Source of the DNA: Archaeoglobus sulfaticallidus PM70-1
Lineage (GTDB): Archaea; Halobacteriota; Archaeoglobi; Archaeoglobales; Archaeoglobaceae
Length of the DNA: 64,000 nt
Reading direction: 5' to 3'
NCBI RefSeq assembly: GCF_000385565.1
Contig: NC_021169.1
Coordinates: 1,656,571 to 1,720,570, forward strand
Positions 18,919 to 29,200 of this stretch are shown piece after piece. The position numbers were made by a program, and so were the translations under genes. The notes under the pieces are model-generated. The model was not told the origin of the DNA. It saw only the letters and a program-made list of their open reading frames with translations, and did not search any database. Position 1 is the stretch's first letter, and every line of letters begins with the position of its first letter.

Positions 18919-19266
18919 ATGAAGAGAGTCCTGATTGTAGACGATGACCCTCTTGTTAGATCCATTCTGAAGAGTATGCTCTCAAAAGAGTATAAGGTAT
19001 ATGAGGCTGAAAATGGAAAAGAGGCTATAGCACTGTACAAGGTTTACAAGCCAGATCTGGTACTGATGGATGTTGTTATGCCTGAAATGGATGGCATTAA
19101 AGCTTCAGAGATGATCTTAAAGATAGACCCCAATGCAAAAATAATTGGAGTTACAGCATATGCTAAAGGGAAAGGAAAGGAGCTGGTCAATGCCGGAGCT
19201 TTAGAGGTACTCGAAAAACCGATTACAAGAGAGAGATTAAGCGAAAGAATGAGAAAGTATTTGTGA
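18919..19266 (+). CDS. Stand-alone response regulator receiver (CheY-like)
   Basis: A single receiver domain of 115 residues with no output domain. Acidic pocket LIVDDDP near residue 8, phospho-acceptor Asp in LVLMDVVMPEMDG near residue 52, conserved Thr in GVTAY and Lys in VLEKPI are all present, so it should be phosphorylatable. The histidine kinase is not in this window. Start placed at MKRVLIVDD; an in-frame ATG at 18904 would add five residues. Confidence 0.88.
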   Translation: MKRVLIVDDDPLVRSILKSMLSKEYKVYEAENGKEAIALYKVYKPDLVLMDVVMPEMDGIKASEMILKIDPNAKIIGVTAYAKGKGKELVNAGALEVLEKPITRERLSERMRKYL

Positions 19267-19269
19267 TGT

Positions 19270-19329
19270 GGGCTTGCAGAGCGCACGGAGCATCACTGCT
19301 CAGCCCCGCCGGTTTTGCAAGCCCGTATA
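19270..19329 (+). ncRNA. Candidate structured RNA (H/ACA-like hairpin)
   Basis: Four bases after the receiver gene stops, GGGCTTGCA (19270-19278) pairs perfectly with TGCAAGCCC (19316-19324). An inner hairpin GAGCA-TCAC-TGCTC (19288-19301) caps a large unpaired pocket on both sides, and an ATA follows three bases after the outer stem. The outline resembles an archaeal H/ACA guide RNA, but no kink-turn is obvious, so it may be only a 3' stem-loop of the receiver message. Confidence 0.3.
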
Positions 19330-19350
19330 GAACTTGTCATTTTCAGGATT

Positions 19351-20880
19351 TAAAGTTTAGGTTTTTATCTTCCCGTTGCTTGCAAGACTCCTTCCGCGAG
19401 GGAGGGGATACGCAAGGGGAGGTGGGCGGGTTGATACTCCTGTTCACTTTCACACCACTCTCAACATATATATCCTCAAACGCAGACGTATGCATGTGCA
19501 GGAAAACCGATGCATAGTCATTCAGCCCAGACTAACCAGGGAGCAGGAGATAGTCATCGGTAACCTCTGCTACAACGCTGGCAAGGTGTGGAATGTCGTC
19601 AACTACCACCTCATAAACGGAAATCTCAAGTTCAACGTTTACGATATCTACAGCAAACTCAGAAACAACTTCTTCGTCAGAAACATTCACTCAAGGTCAG
19701 CCCAGATCCTCATGGGTCAGCTCGTTGAGGGCTGGGAAAAGTATTTCGACTACCTGAAGAATCCTGAGAATTACAGTTCTCCCGTAAGAAGGCCAGGATT
19801 CATGGATAAGAGGAGGGCACATCATACCATTATCTACGACAAAACAGGTTTCAAGGTGCTCGGGAGTAAGATCAGGTTATCCATACAAAACAACTGAGAG
19901 AATACTTGAAAGAGGAGTACGGTTTTGACAAGAAGTACTTGTGGATTGATACTGGTATCGACTTAACTCAGTATGATGTAAGAAACATCCAGATCACACC
20001 TCTCAAGTACTCTGGCAGGATATTCTACCAGATGGGGATCATATATTCAGTGGAGCAAGAGCAAACCCAACAACCAGAAAAAGAGAGGTTGATGAGCATC
20101 GACTTCAACACCTCCAACTTTGCAGTCATCGTTATCGAGGACCACCCCACATCATACATCATCGATGGCAGAGGTCTAATGTCCCTTCTAAGAAAATACC
20201 TCAAGAAAATCTCCAGATTGCAGTCTAGAAGAGACAACCTGAAAGAGGGCTTACCACACCACAAACTCAACGAAAGAATTGCCAAGCTCTGGAAGCGGGT
20301 GAGAAATTTGCTGAGAGATTTCTCTCACCGTGTATCAAACCTGATTGTGGAGCTTGCCAGGAGACAGGTGACAAGGATCATCGTTGGGAATGTTCACTCA
20401 TCCAAGAACAAGGAAAGCAAGTTGCCCGACCTCGTAAACCAGATGTTCTCCCTGCTTCCTCACGGGAAGGTGGTAAGACACCTCAAGTACAAGTTTGGGG
20501 ATGTCGTAGAAGTAAGTGAGGAGTATACCTCTGGTGTGGACTCTGTCAAGTACGAGTACCCCTCAAGAGAGTACTACGAACCTCGAAAAAGGGTAAAGAG
20601 GTTCAAGTCCGTGATTGGTATCATCAACGCAGATGTCAACTCAGCAAGAAACATCCTGAAAAAGTACCTGTACGAGATTGGCCAGACGGATCATGTTTTG
20701 AAGGATATGGCGTCTGGCCTCAAACAAATAATCAGGTTAAGAGTCTTCCACAGGCTGAGAGGTAGCTCCGAATCTGCCGTGCTGGGACAGATAGGAGTAG
20801 TAAGGGGTTGTGTCCCCCTTGGGGTGGTAAGGGGCTTAGCTCAAACCCATCCCGAAACCCCTTGCGTGAGCGAGGGGTGA
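19351..20880 (+). mobile_element. IS605-type element with tnpB only (no tnpA)
   Basis: The left end (19351-19434) shares its sequence with that of the element at 59.5 kb and holds a hairpin CTCCTTCC-GCGA-GGGAGGGG (19388-19407). The right end has CCCCTTGC-GTGA-GCGAGGGG (20858-20877), built on the same plan. Between them lies a frameshifted tnpB. With no transposase of its own it would need TnpA from elsewhere. It sits between the receiver gene and the 3' end of the surface-protein operon. Confidence 0.75.
19490..20880 (+). pseudogene. tnpB: TnpB-family RNA-guided nuclease, frameshifted
   Basis: Two consecutive frames rebuild one protein of about 460 residues. The first ends at TGA 19895-19897 after KIRLSIQNN; the second continues as LREYLKEEYGFDKKYLW. 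Restoring one A in the AAAA run at 19887-19890 joins them. RuvC-I Asp is in LMSIDFNTSNFA and RuvC-III Asp in IGIINADVNSARNILK. The RuvC-II position reads RIIVGNVHSS without Glu, but a Glu occurs in VSEEYTSGVD. The Cys zinc finger is absent. It ends ETPCVSEG, codons that also form the right-end hairpin. Start at ATG 19490 (MHVQENRCIVIQ). Confidence 0.8.
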
Positions 20881-20881
20881 T

Positions 20882-21907
20882 TCACTTTCTGGATATTAGC
20901 TTTATTGAAACTATGGCTGCTATAATCAACAGTGTGTGAGTGAATCCAGGCACATACAGGACTGGGGTTGGGGTAGGTTCAGGAGTGGGTGTTGGAGTGG
21001 TTGGCACGGGTGTTGGGGTTGGTGTGGATGTTGGTGTTGGTTCAGGAGTGGATGTTGGGGTTGGGGTAGGTTCAGGAGTGGGTGTTGGAGTGGTTGGCAC
21101 GGGTGTTGGGGTTGGTGTGGATGTTGGTGTTGGTTCAGGAGTGGATGTTGGGGTTGGGGTTGGAGTAGTTGGAATTGATGTAGCTGGTGGTTTGGTTGGG
21201 GTTGGGGTAGGTTCAGGATTGGATGTTGGGGTTGGGGTTGGAGTAGTTGGCACAGGAGTTGGGGTTGGTGTGGATGTTGGTGTTGGTTCAGGGATTTCAC
21301 TGCTGCTTCCAACAACAAATGCCTTGAACGACTTATCGTCAGCAACAATGTGCAACTCCCCAATTGGTATTTTGGAGGTATCATACACCAACTCATATTT
21401 TCCACTGCTATCAAGAGCTATTGTGGATTTAACTGTGGCCTCGATAGTAACCTGAGTATAGTTAGTGTCTCCGAATATCTCTATATCGTAACTTCCCTTA
21501 GATATCCTCTGATTTATCGAGACTGTAGCATATCCTGCTGAATCTGCAACTTTCGGGCCACTTGTAGGTACATAGACAGGAAAAATGAAAAAAACTGTCT
21601 TGAGTCGCAGGTTATTAACCCTGTACGCTTTAACCGATACCGAATCAACATCCAACGGTATAGGAAAACTGTCTATTTTATAATCATATTTCCCAGAACT
21701 CGCAGATACTGTGAACTTACATGTGAGGCTCACCTGAACAACCTGATTGGGTGATCCTGTTACAGTTATTTTCTCAGCATCTCCTTTGACGATGTAGTAA
21801 TTACCACCAACAACTTTTGAGGGTGTAACTGTGATCTCTATTGCATTAGCTGCATTAGCTGCAACCAAAATAAAAAAAAGAGGAATGAAATATTTCAAGT
21901 ACTTCAA
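20882..21907 (-). CDS. Surface protein with Pro/Thr linker and PGF-CTERM-type anchor
   Basis: A 341-residue secreted protein: signal peptide ([16 protein letters not shown]), about 185 residues of beta-rich sequence of unknown family ([19 protein letters not shown] onward), a long Pro/Thr/Glu linker (about residues 205-315), then [20 protein letters not shown] and a basic end. The PGF plus helix plus basic tail matches the PGF-CTERM signal that archaeosortase A uses to attach proteins to lipid. It is the last gene of the surface operon, 17 bp after the preceding one. The linker would be heavily O-glycosylated if typical. Confidence 0.75.
   Translation of the reverse strand: MKYLKYFIPLFFILVAANAANAIEITVTPSKVVGGNYYIVKGDAEKITVTGSPNQVVQVSLTCKFTVSASSGKYDYKIDSFPIPLDVDSVSVKAYRVNNLRLKTVFFIFPVYVPTSGPKVADSAGYATVSINQRISKGSYDIEIFGDTNYTQVTIEATVKSTIALDSSGKYELVYDTSKIPIGELHIVADDKSFKAFVVGSSSEIPEPTPTSTPTPTPVPTTPTPTPTSNPEPTPTPTKPPATSIPTTPTPTPTSTPEPTPTSTPTPTPVPTTPTPTPEPTPTPTSTPEPTPTSTPTPTPVPTTPTPTPEPTPTPVLYVPGFTHTLLIIAAIVSIKLISRK
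20960..21290 (-). repeat. Pro/Thr-linker repeats, 93-bp higher-order unit
   Basis: Short GGTGTTGG-type repeats encode the Pro-Thr-Pro linker. A larger block of 93 bp (31 codons) is repeated nearly exactly, starting at 20981 and 21074. Such DNA expands and contracts easily. Confidence 0.85.
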
Positions 21908-21924
21908 TTAAATCCTCCTATCCA

Positions 21925-24900
21925 TTACTTTCTCCTTCTCAACAGATAAGCCACTGCAAGCAATCCAGCGATCGCATAGACTATCTTAAATCCAGGTATA
22001 GACCACCATGGCTTTGGAGTTGGGGTAACCGGTGGCTTGGTTGGAGTTGGGGTAACCGGTGGCTTGGTTGGAGTTGGGGTAACCGGTGGCTTGGTTGGAG
22101 TTGGGGTAACCGGTGGCTTGGTTGGAGTTGGGGTAACCGGTGGCTTGGTTGGAGTTGGGGCTGGAGTAACAACATATCCACCTCCAGCACCGATTCTACC
22201 AACCACTGGTGCCGGGGCTGGAGCTGGCTTTGCACCACCAAGTGCGAATACACTGAGGTTGCTCAGTGCGACCTTGATGTAGTTGGCATTCTTGTTGTGC
22301 TCATAGCTGTAAACATAGTGCGTCGCATCGATCCACTTCCCAACATAAGCTTTCAGATCAACCCATGTGGCGTTTGCAGCATTCCAGTAGAATAAAGTTA
22401 GGCTGTTTTCGTCCAATCCTGCAATCTCTGCATCTGTGTACTTGACATACAGGTACACCTTCCTGACACTCCCGTTTACAATCTTCATCTCTGCCTTGAC
22501 ATATTTAACTGGTTTCTTGGCAGTTAGGGCTACTGTAACCCCAACATCCTGTGGATCATTGGAAGCTTTCGTAACAACACTCACATTGGCTCCACCAGTT
22601 CCACCCTCAACCTCTACTTTCGTATCAGGAACATCTATTGCCGGCTGGGTTACATTTGGTGGAACAATAACTGGCTTGCTGAATTTGATCGAATCTGTGG
22701 CCAAGTTGCCCGCAATATCTGTGGTCTCTGCACTGACAGTATAAGCACCACTCTGTGTCATTGGCACTGTAAAGGTTCCCGAATAGCTTTCCTTTCCGAT
22801 ATTTGATAGATCCACAACGCTAACTTTTGTTCCATTTGGATATGTCAGATACACTTTCAGAGTGTCCAGTTCATTTGTATCCGAGGCAGAGTAGGAAACA
22901 TTAGCATTATTTCCGCTAAATGAGACATCCAGATACACTTTTGGTTTTTCAGTATCTGTGGTTACAGTCAAAAGCAATTCTCCAATATAGAATACCTTGT
23001 AATCGTTATCCAGTGCAACAACATAAACTCTGTAAGTTCCAGTCTCCAGTCCTGATGTGTCGAGTTCGAGTTCGTTAGATGAAGTGTACGCCGCCTTAAC
23101 CATCCTCTCCGGTATCCAGATGTTTGTATGCTTGTTGAGCAGTATGATCTCCTTCAAGGCTTTGCCACCATAGTTGAGCGTTATGTTCGCGATGTTCAGC
23201 AGCCCCTGTGTGATGTCCATTCTAACGGCTGCATCATATTTAACATCCTTTATTGCAACTGCTGAAACTGCCTTAATCTGCTGATTAAATGAGATCTTTA
23301 CCTTTCCACCTGCAACAACAGAAGTATCCATCGTCGGCTTGTTATTTGCAAGGGTTCCGTTAACTGTTACAATAGGCACCACACAGTCCAGTGCTGTAAC
23401 ATCATTGTCGATTCCGATCACCAGCAACACATAGAATCCAGAGCTGAGTTCCGGTCTTGTGGTGTAGCCGGAAGTTGCATATTTGCTGTCATAGTTGCTC
23501 AACCTGAATCCATTGGTGATATCAACCGCATGTGAGTTGATTATATCCTTTATGTTAGCCTGAAGTGTGAATGTCCCTCTTGTCGTTCCAATCTTTGTAA
23601 ACTGGTTGTTTACATATTTAGCTTGGACCCAACCATTTTCGTCGAAAATGTATGCATATTCCATGAGTTCTGGCAGATTGTCAAGGCTCAATGAGCTTAG
23701 AGATAAGCTGCTGACAAGATCGTTGGCCAGATCCTTCGCTTTCGTGTCGTTAATCTTCATAACCATTATCAACCCTTTTGCAGGAGCTTTGACATAGAAG
23801 TCGAGCATTGTATTTTCGTCGTATACAATTGCTGTGCTCGGGAAGCTTGTAATCGTTTTGTTTGCATTGTTATCTATATAGACGGTATAATTGGTTTTGC
23901 TCCCGGGTACTATCGTCTTTTCCACCTGGTTCAGCGGAAGTGTGAAGCCAGTAGCACCGTACAGCGTGTAGCTAACAATATTCTTATCAAGCAGATCCAG
24001 AATTGCGAGCTTCGTTATGTTGAGACCCATTACCTCTTTTGCCTGGGATCTAACTGCATAAGCCACATAGTTGTTATAAACATAGTATTCTGCTGAGTCC
24101 ACAAAGTTACCAGCCTTATCATATACTCTGATCTTGATCTTGTTTCCGTAACTATCAAGAGTGAACTGCTTTGTCGACTGGTTGGAGTTACTCGTGTATA
24201 TCTCAGTTGTGCCATATAGCAAGACAACTCTGTCAAAGTTCGTATCTGCAACATTCCAGCTTGCTGTTAGAACTTCATTTCTCTCAATAAATCCATCCCC
24301 ATCACTATCTGAGATGGTAAAGCTTGCGATCTGTGGTTTTACTGTATCTACAGTAAAGCTCCAGGTAAGACTATGTCCGCTGTTATCCGTTCCTGTTCCG
24401 TTTATTTTAACTGTATGTGCTCCTTCCGCAAGATTTGTAGCTTGATATGTAATTGTTGAAGTGTTTTGATCAACTGTAATCGAAGAGGTAACATTATTTC
24501 CATCAACAAACATCTTTATCGTTGAGGGATCTATCAAAGAATATCTTACAGATATTGTCGTCGCATTTGCGTTTATATAGCTGCCATCCGCAGGAGATGG
24601 GTTGAAGAATCCCATCTCAGATACAGTGACAATAACGGAGGATGTGTTTGCATTACCCATACTGTCCGCTGCCACAACTTTTATTGCGATGCTGGTTGGG
24701 AGCGTGTAACCAAGCTGAGTTATGTTCGGGGTGATACTTACTTGATAGTTCTGGGAGTCGATCTGTGTTACAGTATAGCCCGTAGTGAGTTCTGTGCCGT
24801 TTATGTAAACCTTAACCAGCGTCGTGTTTATACCGCTCAGATCAAAGAGGTTCGCCTTAACATCAATAACTGGGCCTCCGATTGTTGAGTAGTTCGCCCT

Positions 24901-25431
24901 GTTGAAGGTTATTGTCGGTGGTTTTTCGTCGAGGGTCGTGAAGGTTCCGTTTGTTATCTGATAGGGGATATCACCAGTATCGAAATCTTTCAGAGAATCT
25001 ACCTGCGTTATGTTGATCCATGTAAATGATCCGTCGTTTACTTTTTCTTTAAAGTAAATTCCTACAAGAATGGGGTTTGTTAACTGTGGAGGGTTTGTAC
25101 TGCTTACAGTTATTTTCAACAGACCATTTGCAGAACTGTCAAACAGAGTATATGAGTATCCAGCACCTGAAAGGGTCTGATTAATCCCCTCGTAACTCAC
25201 CATGTTCTGATCAAATTTAATCCAGAACGATGCCTGCGCCAGTTTTCCAGAATAGTTATCGAGAGATATTGTTACTTCCATTGTATCGAGCTGTCCATCA
25301 GTTTTTGTTTGTGTCACGCTACCAACGATGAGATTAGCTCCAATTGCTGGATAAATCAAGGCTATGACCAACGCTGTACTCAGAAGTATTTTTAGTGACA
25401 ATCTTTCGCTCTTATCCTTTCTAAAAATCAT
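21925..25431 (-). CDS. Cohesin-domain surface protein with PGF-CTERM-type anchor
   Basis: An 1168-residue secreted protein. After a signal peptide comes a cohesin-like domain (about residues 33-165; VTISLDNYSGKLAQASFWIK and the hydrophobic strands that follow). Next are several Ig/cadherin-like beta modules, a long central region of unknown family, and a segment near residues 950-1070 resembling the domain that often precedes PGF-CTERM (FYWNAANATWVDLKAYVG). It ends with five PTPTKPPVT repeats and SIPGFKIVYAIAGLLAVAYL plus RRRK. Asn-X-Thr/Ser sites are abundant. It is predicted to be a membrane-attached cohesin carrier able to hold dockerin partners such as the subtilase encoded upstream. Confidence 0.82.
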   Translation of the reverse strand: MIFRKDKSERLSLKILLSTALVIALIYPAIGANLIVGSVTQTKTDGQLDTMEVTISLDNYSGKLAQASFWIKFDQNMVSYEGINQTLSGAGYSYTLFDSSANGLLKITVSSTNPPQLTNPILVGIYFKEKVNDGSFTWINITQVDSLKDFDTGDIPYQITNGTFTTLDEKPPTITFNRANYSTIGGPVIDVKANLFDLSGINTTLVKVYINGTELTTGYTVTQIDSQNYQVSITPNITQLGYTLPTSIAIKVVAADSMGNANTSSVIVTVSEMGFFNPSPADGSYINANATTISVRYSLIDPSTIKMFVDGNNVTSSITVDQNTSTITYQATNLAEGAHTVKINGTGTDNSGHSLTWSFTVDTVKPQIASFTISDSDGDGFIERNEVLTASWNVADTNFDRVVLLYGTTEIYTSNSNQSTKQFTLDSYGNKIKIRVYDKAGNFVDSAEYYVYNNYVAYAVRSQAKEVMGLNITKLAILDLLDKNIVSYTLYGATGFTLPLNQVEKTIVPGSKTNYTVYIDNNANKTITSFPSTAIVYDENTMLDFYVKAPAKGLIMVMKINDTKAKDLANDLVSSLSLSSLSLDNLPELMEYAYIFDENGWVQAKYVNNQFTKIGTTRGTFTLQANIKDIINSHAVDITNGFRLSNYDSKYATSGYTTRPELSSGFYVLLVIGIDNDVTALDCVVPIVTVNGTLANNKPTMDTSVVAGGKVKISFNQQIKAVSAVAIKDVKYDAAVRMDITQGLLNIANITLNYGGKALKEIILLNKHTNIWIPERMVKAAYTSSNELELDTSGLETGTYRVYVVALDNDYKVFYIGELLLTVTTDTEKPKVYLDVSFSGNNANVSYSASDTNELDTLKVYLTYPNGTKVSVVDLSNIGKESYSGTFTVPMTQSGAYTVSAETTDIAGNLATDSIKFSKPVIVPPNVTQPAIDVPDTKVEVEGGTGGANVSVVTKASNDPQDVGVTVALTAKKPVKYVKAEMKIVNGSVRKVYLYVKYTDAEIAGLDENSLTLFYWNAANATWVDLKAYVGKWIDATHYVYSYEHNKNANYIKVALSNLSVFALGGAKPAPAPAPVVGRIGAGGGYVVTPAPTPTKPPVTPTPTKPPVTPTPTKPPVTPTPTKPPVTPTPTKPPVTPTPKPWWSIPGFKIVYAIAGLLAVAYLLRRRK
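22014..22158 (-). repeat. 27-bp tandem repeat (PTPTKPPVT linker)
   Basis: Five consecutive 27-bp units, nearly or fully identical, encode nine-residue repeats just before the C-terminal anchor of the cohesin protein. Confidence 0.9.
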
Positions 25432-25452
25432 ATTCTTACCTCCCTAACTTAT

Positions 25453-26268
25453 TTACCATATTTTCCTCCTATATATAACCATTGCTATTATTAAACTTAA
25501 TGCGAACAAATAAACCTGAAAACCCCCAATAAAATATTTTTCGGCAAATCCACCACTTTCTCCACTATTCTCCAATGTTGATGTAACCTTTTGCTCAGAA
25601 CTTTCAGGAATTATATTGGTTTTAGAATTAGAGTTATTTAAATTTGTTTCTACACTCTTTTCATGTTTGACCACGGTACTGTTGACTGTAACCTTGTTTT
25701 CGGAGTTATTTTTCTGAGTATTATCAGCATATCCACCAAAATTACTATTCTGCTCAACAGTAATTTCAGTCTTAGGCTTTGAGGATTGTTCTGGATGGAC
25801 ATTTTTCTGAATAGTTATATTATTCTCCATTGAGATATATTTGTACCCAGTACTAATCACATTCCCATTATAATCTCGCAATTCTAGAGCCGTTACATTC
25901 ACCCATTCATCTGAAAAACTACCCTCCTTACACTCAAAAACGAGTGAAAATAAAGTGGGATTGCGCAAAATTTGGGGGCTAACATTGTACAAAGACATCT
26001 TAATAATACCTACCTCTTTGTACTCATCGAATATCGCATAGATATAACCATTCAGAGTTTTGTCGTACTCTACGAATTCTACATGATTTGGATCATATTT
26101 GATAAGAAATGAGCCTAACGCAAGTTTTCCCGTAAAGTTCTCTAAAGACACACCAACGACTACATAACTATTCTCTACCTTCGTTTTTACATTTATCTGA
26201 CTCCCACTTACGAGATGAACAGCTAGTAAGCAAAAAAAAATTAGATAAAAAATTTTTCTCACATTCAA
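25453..26268 (-). CDS. Small membrane-anchored cohesin protein
   Basis: A 271-residue protein: signal peptide (IFYLIFFCLLAVHLVSG), one cohesin-like domain (about residues 24-150; VGVSLENFTGKLALGSFLIK, clearly parallel to the first domain of the next gene), an Asn/Ser/Thr-rich linker with many Asn-X-Ser/Thr sites (about 160-240), and a C-terminal helix GGFQVYLFALSLIIAMVIYR followed by RKIW. The GGF in place of PGF makes archaeosortase processing uncertain; it may simply be a transmembrane anchor. It lies 4 bp after the giant gene and 21 bp before the 1168-residue gene. Confidence 0.78.
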   Translation of the reverse strand: MNVRKIFYLIFFCLLAVHLVSGSQINVKTKVENSYVVVGVSLENFTGKLALGSFLIKYDPNHVEFVEYDKTLNGYIYAIFDEYKEVGIIKMSLYNVSPQILRNPTLFSLVFECKEGSFSDEWVNVTALELRDYNGNVISTGYKYISMENNITIQKNVHPEQSSKPKTEITVEQNSNFGGYADNTQKNNSENKVTVNSTVVKHEKSVETNLNNSNSKTNIIPESSEQKVTSTLENSGESGGFAEKYFIGGFQVYLFALSLIIAMVIYRRKIW

Positions 26269-26272
26269 CTAT

Positions 26273-29200
26273 CTAACCTCCCCAGAGATCCGCTGTATCT
26301 GGGTGGCGCTGTACCTGTATGCCCATGTTCTCGAGAGTCTTCTCGTAGTTGTATCTCAGCACAACCCATGAGTCCCAGTCAGTAACCCCTGAGTCGCCGT
26401 CTACATCACCGTAGACTGAACTCTTCGACCACATGTATGACGTATCTGGGTGGCGCTGTACCTGTATGCCCATGTTCTCGAGAGTCTTCTCGTAGTTGTA
26501 TCTCAGCACAACCCATGAGTCCCAGTCAGTAACCCCTGAGTCGCCGTCTACATCACCAAGCTTTCTACCCTCAAATGTCACATTAACGGTAGCACTCCCA
26601 TCCACATCAAGTATAAGCACTTTCTCGTTGCCAATGGTAACTTCCTCCGGCTGAACTGCCTGTCCGTTAACCTCCACAGTTACGCTGTCGTTGATCCACG
26701 CCCACAGATTGCCTCTCTCAAACTTAGGCATTGGTATTGCAATCTTTTTCTTTCCAACACCGCCCAGGCTTAGCATGTACTCCTTGCTGGCTTTAACTGA
26801 TGCATTTGGAGTTATCGACAGATCCTTGGACACGGACATGATTGTGTTCATGTCGTTGAACTCTGTAGCTTCTGCAAACACGACTTTTGGCTGTGTAAGC
26901 TCTTCTGGTTTGTATAGTGCAACCGAGTAGGTAACATTGTCACCTGGGTTCAGCGATACATCGAACTCAACTGGCACATATCCACTCTTGGAGATCCTTA
27001 TCTTGTGCGATCCCTCTATTGCCTGAATCTTGCTCGTCTTTGCAGCTCCATCAAGTGTAACACTCGCATCCAGTGCAGCTCCAGATGCGTTGAAGATCTT
27101 CAGACTTATGTTGCCATAGCCCTTGACATACTTCGTAGTATTGGCAATGTATTGGTTCTCCTCATTGTACATCGGGAACATCTTGACCTCCAAGGTTGTA
27201 TCTCCGGCACTCGGAGTTACATTAAAGCGGATATCTATGTAGCCCGTGCCCGGCACCTGATCCGGATAGAACTTGAGCGTGTTGTTGACAGAATCATACT
27301 CAAAGTTCTTGCCATCTATAAAGTTGTTCCATCCAAGAGCACTGTCAAACCACCTCGGAGTAACTGAACTATCAAAGTTCATGGTTCCCAGCGGAACAGT
27401 AATAACTGGAGACAGCAAAGCTGTGGCATTGTTGTTGTCAACCCTGACCGTCACCTCATACGACTTGCCTTCTACCATGTTGTCTGGAAGCGTTGGCAGG
27501 ATTGTTAACTCGTTCTGCTGCTGTACCTCCATTGATGCGATTTTTACAGTTCCACTTCCACTACCCACCTCAAGAATCTTGTGTCCTACATAATCCGTAC
27601 CGTAGATCAAGTCTGTCTGAGCGACCGTCTGCTCATTTTCAACTGAGACTATGACCAGACTGTCACCACTTACTCTCGTCACATTAACAGTATGAATCCT
27701 CCTGTTTGTATTCTCTGAAGTTCCGTTGCTGTTCACAGCATTTAACTCATCGGGTGTCAGCACTATAATGACTTTTGGATTTGTTGAATTAACTGTGACA
27801 TCCTTCACAACCGCTCCGTTGTCTATGTTTATCGTAACAGTGGTCTCATTCATCGGAACAACCTGCAACAGTGTCAGAGCATGTAAAGCAGCCTGAGTTG
27901 ATGCTGTGTATCCAAAGCTACCATGACCTCTGTAAACACTTACAAGATAATTCACCGCCTTAGCAATCGTTGCATTGTTGGAGTCCAGAACTGTGAAGTT
28001 CAAATTGTTCATACTTCTGCTCTCGTTGAGTGCTATTATTGCGTAAGCTGTAGCTTCACTCTTCCTGCCATAATTGTCCCACCACGGGCTTGCCAGTGGA
28101 TGGTGCCAGTAAACCTTGTCTGGAGCTGCAGAGTAAGTATTATTCAGCAACCATGCTACGCCCTTCTCAATTGCGTTCTCTATCTGGCTTCTGTTAACCT
28201 CGTCAGATGGTGTACCATACAGCTTAAGACCCCATACACTCAGTGCAGTTGAGATCGCATCCGATGGCTTGGCCGGATCGTCCTTGGCTCCCCACTGGTT
28301 CCATCCACCGTCTGAGTTCTGAACGCTCACAAGATACTTCGTCACGTTTGCCATCGTCTGATTGGCAACCTGTTTGGCTGAACTGTTTATCAAACCTTCA
28401 TTGATAAGCTGGTAGTGTGAAACCATGATCCATGATGTTACAGGCAAATGACCCTGGAAGAACCAGTGTGTACCCTGCCATGGCTCCCACCATATTGCCC
28501 CTGTTGTTTCATTCCTATTCGCCGCCTGAGCGAACCAATAGATTGTGTCGTTGAAGTTGAACTTACCCTTGTTCACACTCGAGCTGTACACATGGGTTGT
28601 TGTGAGATTGTTTTTGACAAGGTATCCAAACACATCGTCTTCCGCAACCCTTCCAAGTCCATAGCTTGCATACATTGTGTAGAACCCATCTCCCTTGGGG
28701 TTCCAGCCCCACATACTCCATGATCCATTGTCGTGCTGTCCTCTGACACCTCCTTTGGCAAGGCTTTGTACACCCATCATTATGGACTTATTGACTCTTG
28801 CTGAATCGTAAACATCCGGATATCCTTTCGTTCTGTAGTACCAGTCGGTATGCAGTGCACCAAGCAGCCTGCTTGTGGTCTGTTCAACACAACCGTAGGG
28901 ATACTGGACAAGATAATCAAGTCCTCTAAGCACTCTTCCCTCCTGTCCTGCAAGCACAACGAGAGATATTTTCTGGCTGAATGTTGTAACATTACTGGTG
29001 TCTATTGTCTTGAAGGTCATTTCATTTGATGTGTCGCTCAGTATGGTTGTATTGTAAGATCTCAGTTTGATGGTCGGCACCCAGACAATCAGCTTGTAAT
29101 CTGGAACCTGATCTACCGCTGAACTCGAGTTGATCTCATCAACCTTATCTCTGCCAGTAAATGTTATGTTGATCTCCTTGGTAGTTCCATTTCCGTACTC

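Noticed and set aside
20926-21455. Long open frames opposite and out of frame with the Pro/Thr linker (low-complexity Gly/Val/Trp or Gln/His/Pro proteins)
   Set aside because: They are shadows of a repetitive coding sequence, have no start context and no recognisable fold; the minus-strand frame with signal peptide and anchor explains the DNA.
22014-22158. Possible CRISPR array from regular 27-bp repeats
   Set aside because: The units are directly tandem without spacers and encode an in-frame nine-residue protein linker.
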